Below, piece after piece: positions 1 to 7,100 of a DNA stretch of 7,188 nt; the first letter of the stretch is position 1; each line of letters begins with the position of its first letter. The stretch is from DATMXT01 sp035560415. GTDB lineage: Bacteria > Bacillota > Clostridia > Oscillospirales > Feifaniaceae. The position numbers were made by a program, and so were the translations under genes. The stretch covers positions 1 through 7,188 of the forward strand of contig DATMZG010000070.1 in assembly GCA_035560415.1 (NCBI GenBank), given 5' to 3'. A model generated the notes under the pieces. That model ran no database searches and was not told the origin of the DNA. It worked only from the letters and a program-made list of their open reading frames with translations.

Positions 1-14
1 AATGCCGCCCGCCA

Positions 15-33
15 GCGCGAATTCACTTCGCGC
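15..33. repeat. Short inverted repeat (7-bp stem, 5-base loop)
   Basis: GCGCGAA at 15-21 is exactly complementary to TTCGCGC at 27-33 around the loop TTCAC. There is no T-run beside it on either strand, so it is not an obvious terminator. It belongs to the ~134-base non-coding left edge, where I find no open frame with a ribosome binding site on either strand. Confidence 0.4.
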
Positions 34-86
34 GGTTAGGGCACCGCTATTTTGGCGGAAAACCGGCAGGTTTTTCGACACTCTGA

Positions 87-113
87 CGGGCCGGAGGAAG
101 TCCCTCCGGCCCG
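87..113. terminator. Perfect G+C-rich hairpin, possible terminator
   Basis: An 11-bp perfect inverted repeat (87-97 with 103-113) surrounds the 5-base loop AAGTC. On the plus strand it is followed by a moderately T-rich stretch (ctcacatttctt) and could end a rightward transcript arriving from beyond the left edge. On the minus strand the sequence after it is not T-rich. The direction is uncertain, and it could instead be part of a dispersed intergenic repeat. Confidence 0.5.
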
Positions 114-134
114 CTCACATTTCTTAAAAATTGG

Positions 135-173
135 CAAAAAAGTAGACAGCCTCCTTGCGGAAAGCTGTCAACT
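135..173 (-). terminator. Intrinsic terminator of the tRNA-Arg/tRNA-Lys transcript
   Basis: The minus-strand RNA has a 10-bp stem (173-164 with 150-141) with a single T-T mismatch, and the inner bases can extend it weakly. The distal arm ends in a short run of T, with six T residues at 141-136. This is the classic hairpin-plus-U-tract layout and lies directly after the tRNA-Lys CCA. Confidence 0.85.
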
Positions 174-178
174 TACAA

Positions 179-254
179 TGGTGACCCATCGGAGATTCGA
201 ACTCCGGACACCTTGATTAAAAGTCAAGTGCTCTGCCAACTGAGCTAATGGGTC
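179..254 (-). tRNA. tRNA-Lys, anticodon TTT (reads AAA/AAG)
   Basis: This is a 76-base cloverleaf including an encoded CCA (179-181). The acceptor stem GACCCAT pairs with ATGGGTC, and the discriminator is A. The anticodon stem CTTGA/TCAAG encloses the loop CTTTTAA, with TTT at 221-219. The T arm CGGAG/CTCCG has the loop TTCGAAT. It is the second of two tandem tRNAs after tRNA-Arg and is followed 5 bases after its CCA by a terminator hairpin. That places it at the end of the transcript. Confidence 0.97.
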
Positions 255-281
255 ATAAAGGCGGACAGGCGCGGGGAAATT

Positions 282-358
282 TGGCCCGCTCTGCGGGACT
301 CGAACCCACGACCTTCAGAGTCGGAGTCTGACGCTCTATCCATCTGAGCTAAGAGCGG
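282..358 (-). tRNA. tRNA-Arg, anticodon CCG (reads CGG)
   Basis: This is a 77-base cloverleaf including an encoded CCA (282-284). The acceptor stem CCGCTCT (358-352) pairs with AGAGCGG (292-286), and the discriminator is G at 285. The anticodon stem TCAGA/TCTGA encloses the loop CTCCGAC, with CCG at 324-322. The T loop is TTCGAGT. The D loop carries GGA, so A20 is present, and C35 is in the anticodon; both are known arginine identity features. It lies 27 bases upstream of tRNA-Lys on the same strand, so the two are probably one transcript. I find no convincing promoter in the 33 bases between it and the rpmE hairpin. Confidence 0.96.
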
Positions 359-391
359 ATATTTTCCCTGCATCAAGCCGCCATATGTCTG

Positions 392-419
392 TAAAAGCCA
401 CCGGAGTCGGCGGCTTTTA
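392..419 (-). terminator. Intrinsic terminator after rpmE
   Basis: In the minus-strand RNA a 12-bp stem (419-408 with 403-392) closes a 4-base loop at 404-407. The 3' arm ends in GGCTTTTA, which supplies the U-rich stretch. One pair is G-U in the minus-strand RNA but would be an A-C mismatch in plus-strand RNA, which supports the minus orientation. It lies 37 bases after the rpmE stop and 33 bases before tRNA-Arg. Confidence 0.75.
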
Positions 420-456
420 TCAGCTGACGCATTGAGTCTGAGCCGAGGCCCAAGCC

Positions 457-657
457 TTACTTCAGGCCGAACTTCTTGTTGAAACGGTCCACGCGGCCGC
501 CCGAGTCAACCAGCTTCTGCTTGCCGGTATAGAAGGGATGGCACTTGGAGCAAACTTCAACCTTGATGTCCTTGCCGGTGGAAGAAGTCTCTATGACCGC
601 GCCGCAGGCGCAGCGAATCGTTGTCGGCTGATACTTCGGATGAATTGCGTCTTTCAT
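457..657 (-). CDS. rpmE: 50S ribosomal protein L31 (bL31), zinc-binding type
   Basis: L31 is a small protein of the large ribosomal subunit that contributes to bridges between the subunits. The product has 66 residues from the ATG at 655-657 and begins 'MKDAIHPKYQPTTIRCACG', a typical L31 N-terminus. Cys16, Cys18, Cys36 and Cys39 form the CxC...CxxC zinc site of the C+ paralogue. The 'CHPFYTGKQK' stretch (39-48) and the 'GGRVDRFNKKFG' tail (53-64) are also characteristic of the family. A GTG three codons upstream lies inside the ribosome binding site, so a 69-residue version is very likely a start miscall. The gene has its own promoter (701-729) and a hairpin terminator downstream (392-419). 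In some bacteria C+ L31 genes coexist with zinc-independent copies under Zur control. No second copy is seen in this window, and I recognise no Zur operator at the promoter. Confidence 0.97.
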   Translation of the reverse strand: MKDAIHPKYQPTTIRCACGAVIETSSTGKDIKVEVCSKCHPFYTGKQKLVDSGGRVDRFNKKFGLK

Positions 658-665
658 TTGTTTCA

Positions 666-669
666 CCTC
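666..669 (-). promoter_or_regulatory. Ribosome binding site of rpmE
   Basis: The minus strand reads GAGG here, followed by TGAAACAA and then the ATG at 655-657. The 8-base spacing is the same as that of the addA site. An in-frame GTG (664-666) overlaps this Shine-Dalgarno sequence and should not be taken as the start. Confidence 0.85.
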
Positions 670-700
670 GCACAGGGTTATATAGGGATGCCACTATGGA

Positions 701-729
701 ATGATAACATAACGAAAGGACAATTGCAA
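701..729 (-). promoter_or_regulatory. Sigma-70-type promoter of rpmE
   Basis: Reading the minus strand, a -35 box TTGCAA (724-729; 4 of 6 consensus bases) is followed by exactly 17 bases and a -10 box TATCAT (701-706; 5 of 6). The start of transcription would be near 694, giving a leader of about 36 bases before the rpmE ATG. The promoter lies in the A+T-rich gap after the addA stop, so rpmE can be expressed independently of addAB. I see no strong terminator between addA and this promoter, so read-through from addA is also possible. Confidence 0.65.
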
Positions 730-757
730 GAAGGAATTTATATTTTTGCACAAGTTT

Positions 758-3700
758 TTAATTAACTTTGACAGACTCGTCCAGCGCAAAAGAATAGATG
801 ACGGTCTCTATGTCCGAAGTTCCTGCCATCTGCGAAAATGCTCTGCGGTAAAGCCGCAGCTGCACGGCATAGCGGGCGGCAAGCGCCGATATCTCCCCCA
901 GCGCGATATGGTCGGTCTTGTAGTCGACAATTGTATAGTGTTCCCCGTCCCGGAAAACGCAGTCGATGACGCCCTGCACAAGCACCTCTTCGCCGGACGG
1001 CGTATCCGGCACATAGGGCAAAAGCTCCGCGGCCGGCATCAGCGTGTTGAAGCGCACCTCCCGCATGACTTCATCGGAGCCCGCCATGCGGGAAAAGAGC
1101 TCGCCACGGGTAAATCGCGCGACTTTTTCGAAGTCGATGGCGGCGTACTGCTCCGCCGAGATAAACCCGGCCTCAAGCAGCCGCACGGCCTCGGACTCGG
1201 GGCCTGCCGCAAGGGCTGCAAGGTCGGCAAACTGAATGAGCTCGTGGGTGGCGGTCCCCGCCTCGGCCCCCGTCGCTTTTGCCTTCCCGGTGATGAATTT
1301 CGGCCGTCTGAACGCCACGGGACGCCGGTAGCCCTCGGCCACGGCCCCCTCGGCGGGGTACATATCGGATATCCGCGTGACGGTCAGCTTGGTCGGGATG
1401 ACGGTCGCGCCCCCATGCGGATATGTAAAGTCGACGGCCGGCGTCAGGGGCACTTCGGGCGCCTCTTTTTCGGCCTTTTCCTTTGTATCGGGACTTTCCT
1501 CCTGCCCTAAGCGCACTTCGCTGACCGGCAGCCGCGCGGCATGGGCGGCGCAGAGCAGCATCTCCCCAAGGCTGCGGCACTGCGCGGCTCTGGCGGGATG
1601 TACAATCCCCCCCTGGACAAGCGGCATCGGGGGCTTTGCCACCGTGCTGCGGGAGCTCCTGCCGTCCATGACGACAATGAGCCGCTCCTTGGCTCTCGTC
1701 AGGGCGACATAGAGGCACCGCAGCTCCTCCGACATCGCCTCTTTTGTGAGCCTAAGAGCGACTGCGGCCCGCTGCACCGTGTCGTACTCCACCATGCGCA
1801 CGGTGTCCCGCAGCTTAAGCCCCACTCCGAGCTCATCTTGAACCAGCACCGGCTCTTTTTTGTATTCGGTGTTGAAGCCTCGCGCCGTGTCGCAGAGAAT
1901 GACAATGGGAAACTCAAGCCCTTTCGACTTGTGGATGGTCATGAGCTGCACAAGGTCGCCCCCTTCGGCCGCCGCAAGCGCGCCCGGCAGCTCCCTGCCG
2001 AGCTCAATGACCCGCCGGATGTAGTGGTTAAAGGCGAAGACCCCGCGAAACGCGGTGGCCTCAAAAGCCGCCGCGTAGTCGAGCAGCAGCCGCAGATTGA
2101 GGACCCGCAGCGCCCCGTCCGGCATGGCGGCCGCGACCGACTGGTAGCCGGTGTCCTCAAAGACGTAGAGCAGCACTTTTTCAACGGTCGCGGTCTTGGC
2201 AAACTCCCGATACCCCTCAATGCGCCGTGTAAAGTCCGAGACCTTTTCACCTTCTTTTGCGGCTTGGCAGACGTTGTCCCACAGCGGCCGGTCTCTGCGT
2301 GAAAGCCTCATTTCAGCGAGTTCCTCCGGGGAAAAGCCGAACATGGGCGACAGCATGACGCCTGCGAGGTGGACGTCCTGCATCGGGTTGTCGATGACGG
2401 CGAGCAGCGAGAGCGCCGTCGAGATCTCGTCGCGCTCGAAAAAGCTGCCGGGCGCTTCGGCAAAGGCCGGGATTTCCCGTGTCTCAAGCGCCCGCATGAG
2501 GGCGGGAGTCTGGGCCCTCGTGCGGGTCAGCACCGCAATGTCACTGGGTCTTGCGGGGCGGGGCTGCCCCGTCCCCTTGTCGGTGACGGTCCCCTCTTTA
2601 AGAATGTCCGCAATGCGGTGCGCGACATAGTCGGCTTCGCTCTCCCCGCCCTCATCCCCTTCCTCACTTTGCCTCAGCAGCACAAGCTCAGGTACCGGGT
2701 CAGGCGTCTGCCCGTAGGCCAAAGAGCCGAAGCTCAGCTCTTCCCCTTTGTAGTCGATTTCGCCGACCTGCCGCGTCATGAGGGCGCCGAACACCGCGTT
2801 GACAAAGTCCAAAACGCTCTTCCTGCTGCGGAAATTCCGGTTGAGGGAGACGCTCTCCCCCTTGACCCCGGCCTCATAGGCGAGCTTTTTTTCCACAAAA
2901 ATTTTCGGCTGGGCCTTGCGAAACCGGTAAATGCTCTGCTTGACGTCGCCGACCATAAAGAGGTTTTCCCCATCCCTTGAGACGGCCTCGAAGACGGCGT
3001 CCTGCAACGTGTTGGTGTCCTGATACTCATCGACGAATATTTCGGCATACTGTGCCGCAATGCGCCGAGCCTCGGCCGTGGGCTTGCCGTCAGGCCCCAC
3101 GGTCAGACGGTACATACACCGGGCGAGGTCGGTGAAATCGAGCATGCGCCGCGAGAGTTTTTCGCCCGTCAGCCTCGCCTCATATTCTTCGAGAAAGTCG
3201 ATAATCTGCCGCATGGGCCCCGCCAGCACTTTTGTGTCCGAGGCGATCTCGTCCTCAGACAAAAACAGCACTTTGTCCTTTAGCTCGACATAGAGCTCCT
3301 TGGCCTCGTCCCGCCGGTTTTTGGCGTAGTCCCGCAGGCCCTCATCTGAGCCTTTTGCGGGTTTGAAGGCAACCGGCGTGAATGCAAAGACTGCCTCCCG
3401 CATTTTGGCGTAGTCCTGCGCCTCACCCACTGCCTCAAAGAGCTTTGTAAAGGCCGACAGCGCAGGCTCGTACGCGCCATGCAGCTTGGCGTCGGCGCAA
3501 ACCGTCCGCAGCGCGTCCTCGATGAGTGCCCCGCCGTACTGCGCCTGCCGCCTTGCGTACTCGGCAAGCTCCGCCGTATAGAGGTCCGGCGTGCGCATGA
3601 GACCCCGCAAAAAGGCGGCGGGGTCCGGGTAGGCTGAAAGCGACGTGCGGATTTTATTCACGGTGGCGAGAAAGCGCGCGTCGCTCCTGCTGTCGGAGAA

Positions 3701-4180
3701 ATATTCGACGGCGTTTAAAAACTCCGGCTCAGCCGCGGCGTACCGCTCCTCTAAGAGGGCGTCGGCCACCTCTGCGCCGAGCAGTTCCGACTCGGCCTCA
3801 TCGGCCAGACGCAGGTCGGCCGGAAGCGAGAGCTTAGCGGCGTACTCCCGCACCGTGCGAAAATAAAAGCTGTCGATGGTCTCAATGGCCGCGCTCCCAA
3901 TTTGGGCGAGCTGCCGCATGAGCCGCCTGTCATTTGGCTTTTCGGCAAGCCGGGCGTAGAGCTCGGCAATGATTTTCTCCCGCATTTCGCCAGCCGCGGC
4001 CCTCGTGAAAGTGACAATGAGAAAGTCCCCGAGCTCGGCCTTGCCGTCGCAAATGCGGGAGATGATGCGCTCGACTAAAACCGCGGTCTTGCCGGAGCCC
4101 GCAGCCGCCGAGACCAGAAGGGAGTGGCCCTCAGCCTCAATCGCCCGCCTCTGCTCCGGGGTAAACGCCGTTTTCGACAA
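758..4180 (-). CDS. addA: AddA, ATP-dependent helicase/nuclease subunit A
   Basis: This is the UvrD/SF1-type 3'-5' helicase and nuclease subunit of AddAB, which repairs double-strand breaks with AddB. The protein has 1140 residues from a TTG start at 4178-4180; B. subtilis AddA is about 1230, so this one is somewhat short but has every expected block. The motifs in order are a Q-like 'FTPEQ' (6-10), Walker A 'AAAGSGKT' (25-32, Lys31), motif Ia 'TFTRAAAGEM' (~57), motif II 'DEYQD' (384-388), motif III 'GDVKQSIYRFRK' (from 411), motif IV 'NRNFRSR' (~445), motif V 'TIHKSKGLEFP' (from 748) and motif VI 'LYVALTRAKER' (~823-833). The C-terminal RecB-like nuclease has His979, Asp1073 ('GVIDC') and Asp1086-Lys1088 ('VDYKTD'). 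TTG was chosen over the in-frame GTG at 4187-4189 because the AGGAGG at 4189-4194 overlaps that GTG and sits 8 bases before TTG. The resulting N-terminus 'MSKTAFTPEQ' fits AddA. The gene overlaps addB and is probably co-transcribed and translationally coupled with it. Confidence 0.98.
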   Translation of the reverse strand: MSKTAFTPEQRRAIEAEGHSLLVSAAAGSGKTAVLVERIISRICDGKAELGDFLIVTFTRAAAGEMREKIIAELYARLAEKPNDRRLMRQLAQIGSAAIETIDSFYFRTVREYAAKLSLPADLRLADEAESELLGAEVADALLEERYAAAEPEFLNAVEYFSDSRSDARFLATVNKIRTSLSAYPDPAAFLRGLMRTPDLYTAELAEYARRQAQYGGALIEDALRTVCADAKLHGAYEPALSAFTKLFEAVGEAQDYAKMREAVFAFTPVAFKPAKGSDEGLRDYAKNRRDEAKELYVELKDKVLFLSEDEIASDTKVLAGPMRQIIDFLEEYEARLTGEKLSRRMLDFTDLARCMYRLTVGPDGKPTAEARRIAAQYAEIFVDEYQDTNTLQDAVFEAVSRDGENLFMVGDVKQSIYRFRKAQPKIFVEKKLAYEAGVKGESVSLNRNFRSRKSVLDFVNAVFGALMTRQVGEIDYKGEELSFGSLAYGQTPDPVPELVLLRQSEEGDEGGESEADYVAHRIADILKEGTVTDKGTGQPRPARPSDIAVLTRTRAQTPALMRALETREIPAFAEAPGSFFERDEISTALSLLAVIDNPMQDVHLAGVMLSPMFGFSPEELAEMRLSRRDRPLWDNVCQAAKEGEKVSDFTRRIEGYREFAKTATVEKVLLYVFEDTGYQSVAAAMPDGALRVLNLRLLLDYAAAFEATAFRGVFAFNHYIRRVIELGRELPGALAAAEGGDLVQLMTIHKSKGLEFPIVILCDTARGFNTEYKKEPVLVQDELGVGLKLRDTVRMVEYDTVQRAAVALRLTKEAMSEELRCLYVALTRAKERLIVVMDGRSSRSTVAKPPMPLVQGGIVHPARAAQCRSLGEMLLCAAHAARLPVSEVRLGQEESPDTKEKAEKEAPEVPLTPAVDFTYPHGGATVIPTKLTVTRISDMYPAEGAVAEGYRRPVAFRRPKFITGKAKATGAEAGTATHELIQFADLAALAAGPESEAVRLLEAGFISAEQYAAIDFEKVARFTRGELFSRMAGSDEVMREVRFNTLMPAAELLPYVPDTPSGEEVLVQGVIDCVFRDGEHYTIVDYKTDHIALGEISALAARYAVQLRLYRRAFSQMAGTSDIETVIYSFALDESVKVN

Positions 4181-7100
4181 CTTTTTCACCTCCTATCGCG
4201 CGCCAGAAATCCTCTTCCGACAGGTAGGGCATGCCCCGCCCCTCTCCATCATACCGGCAGACCGGCCGCATGTCGCAAAATCTGCAGGCGTCCGGCTTTT
4301 GCTCGCCGCGCGTCGTCAGCGGGTTGACCTCCACGCTCCCCGACGCGATTTTCCCCGCGGCCTCGTCGAGCAGGCGGCCGGCAAACTCGGCGAGTTCTCC
4401 GAGCCGCTCCATGGAGGCCGTGGAGGTCCCTCTGGGCCGGATGTTCCCGTCCTTGTCGGCCGAGACCGGCAGGGTTAAAAACTTCCCGCTTCTATCCATG
4501 GCCCGCAGGACCTCCTCGTCGTCAAGGAGCAGCCCGTTTTTCTTGACTTTGTCCATGCGGGCCCGGCGCACGTCCTCATCGGTCGCCCCCCTGTCGGCGA
4601 GAGAGACCGTGTCAAGGCGCACCGGCGCGTAGACGACGCCGGCGGGGTAAAGCGCCTCCCCGTAGCGCTCATGTCCGCCCGCCAGCACTGCCGCCAAATA
4701 TAGAAACATCTGCAACCCGATCCCCTGATAGAGCTCCGGGTAGCTGAGCTCCTTCATGCCGGTCTTGTAGTCGACAATCCGGATATAGGTGCACCCGTCC
4801 TTTTTCAGCCCGTCCACCCGGTCGATTTTGCCCCGCACAGTGATTTTTCGCTCCCCCTCGCCGTAGACGAGGGCCGGAATGTCGCGGCCGACCTCCAGCT
4901 CGAAGTCGAGCGGCACAAACTCGCTGTTTTTCAGCTCGTCGAGCAAAATGGCCATGTAGCTGTGGACAATTTTTGAGAGCCGTGAAAAGAGATACTGCAT
5001 TCTGGCGCTGCGCTCGCCCTCGTCCGGCAGAAAGTCTCTGACATATTCCTCAATGATGCCGTCAAGAATTTTCGCGGCGCCCTCTGTTGTCAGACTCTCC
5101 CGTTCTCCCGCCGGGACTTTTGCGAAAAAGTGCTCCAGCACATAGTGGATGAAGGTGCCGGTCTGCATGGCGTCGAACTCGTTGCGCTTTGTCGGCTTCA
5201 GCCGCAGCCCGTACTGACAGAAGTACGAGAAGTTGCACTTCGCAAACCGCTCCCCCGAGGTGGCGGACAGCCCCCCCCGCCCGGCGTACAGCTTTGAGGC
5301 GTTTGCGATGGGCTTTTTTTGCCCGGCGGCCGATACGGCCTCCCTAAGCGCCGCGGCGCGGGAGAGCTCCGGCCTGTCCTCGTAGTTTTTGGAGCCCCCG
5401 CCCGCCAGCAGCAGGTCGATCGCCTTGGCGGAGGAGGCCGGGCCCTCTTTGGCGAGAATCCCGGTCGCGTCCTCAATGTCGTTAAAGGGCATGAGGGCCT
5501 TTAAGTGCGGCAAAAAGACGGAGGCGCGCAGTGCGCCCCCCGACAGGTCCCTGCGGGGCATCGTGATGTAGAGCCGCTCGGTCGCGGCCGTCAGCGCGTT
5601 GTAGGCGAGATACCGCTCCTCGGGCCAGGCGGCCGCCGCCACCGGCGACAGCGGCAGGTCCGCCGCCTCAAGCTGCCGGCGCTCCCCGTCGGTGAGCAGC
5701 GCGCTGCCCGCGGGTGTGGCGGGGAAATCCCCATCTGTGAAGCCGGCCACAAAAGCGCACTTGACGCCGGCGCCGACGACGCGCTCCACCTCCGACACCA
5801 GCACCTGGTCGCGGGTGGCGGGGATGGCCCCGAGCTTGACCTGCGCCGCCGCGAGGCGCAGCAGCTCCGCGTACCGCTCGGGCGTCACATTGGGGTCGGC
5901 CATGTCGGCCATGTCGTCGAGCAGGAGGGCGGCGGCGTCCCAGACCTGGCGGTAGAGCTGCGCCATGTCCTGCGGCATTTCCTTGGAAATAACTTCCAGT
6001 TGTTCCGGGATTTTTAGGCGTATGAGGAGCTCATAGACGGCGCGGGAGATGTCGGCCGCACCGCCCCTGCCCATCGCCTTTTCAAACTCGGCAAGGGGGG
6101 CGATTGCCCCCTCCCGCCAGCGGTTTAAAAGCCGCAGCATAGCCTTGGAGCGGCGGGTAAAGGGGGCGTTGTACCCGTCCGGGTGCAGCGCAAACGGACG
6201 GCGCCAGGCGCCGCCCCGGATGTTCCAGGCGTAGCAGTACCGCTCGAGCGCGTCGGTGCGGTGGACAGAAAGCCCCGCAAGCCCCGTTTTGAGATAGCGG
6301 AACACGTCGGGATACGAGTAGCCGCCCCGCACCGCGTCAAAGGCCGATAAAATGAGGGTCATGAGGGGGAAGACCGAAAGCTCTGCCCGCGTGTCGAGTT
6401 GAACCGGAATTTCATACCGCTTGAAAACGGCCTCGAGGGGCCCGCTCGCCATGCGGGACCGCCTTGTGATAACGGCAAAGTCCCGCCACCGGTACCCCTC
6501 GCGCTGCGCAAGCCGGCGGATTTCCGACGCGATAAACTCGAGCTCCTCGTACTCAGTTTGGGCCTCCACAATGCGGATGTTATCTGCCCGCGCCTCAAAC
6601 GGCCGTTCCGGCAGCTCAAAAAGACACTCCTCGAGCGCCGCAATGTCGGGGCGGAAAACCGCCCTCACGGGTTCCAGCGTGTCGGGGGCCGCCCCCTGCC
6701 CGCAGGACGCGGCAAGCTCTTTTAAACGCTCGGCCGTCCCGCACGGGAGGTAAAAGAGGTCGAGTTCCGTCTTGCAGCGCCTGCCGCACTCGCAGGTCAG
6801 ACCGACTGCCACATATGTACCGGAGGCCAGCATGACCTCCAGCATCTCGTACTCCTGCGGCGTAAACCGCTTGAAGTGGTCGAGAAAAATATCGTACTCC
6901 GAAAAGATGTTGTCGCGCTCGCACAGCTCTCTGGCCGCGTCCAGCGCATATTCGCCCCCCCGCGCGCTGCGCTCCCCGGCGGCCTCGTAGGCCGAACCGA
7001 TGAGGGCGAGGTCCCGCAGCTTTGCCGCAAGGTCGGTATCGGCGAGCTTTTCTGCTGCCTCAAGCAGCCGCTCGCCTGTCGCCCTGTTTGCCGCAAGCTC

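Noticed and set aside
2..127. Possible 41-residue plus-strand protein at the left edge
   Set aside because: It has no ribosome binding site within the window, runs through the 11-bp hairpin and resembles spurious translations of intergenic DNA.
367..395. TTTACA at 395-390 as a -35 box for the tRNAs
   Set aside because: The hexamer 17 bases downstream is TGCAGG, far from a -10 consensus, and shifting the spacing does not help.
538..765. Plus-strand open frame antisense to rpmE
   Set aside because: It covers the rpmE zinc-site codons and promoter; no recognised domain supports it.
746..1510. Long plus-strand open frame of 254 codons antisense to addA
   Set aside because: It is a shadow of the G+C-rich addA codons. 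It has no recognisable domain and a composition rich in Arg, Gly and His, and the minus-strand frame contains the AddA nuclease motifs.
1541..2302. Plus-strand open frame of 253 codons antisense to addA
   Set aside because: It overlaps the AddA motif V and VI coding region and has no family resemblance or ribosome binding site; it is a shadow of codon bias.
5505..6017. Plus-strand open frame of 170 codons antisense to addB
   Set aside because: It lies wholly opposite conserved AddB sequence and its product is low-complexity and rich in Arg and Gly.
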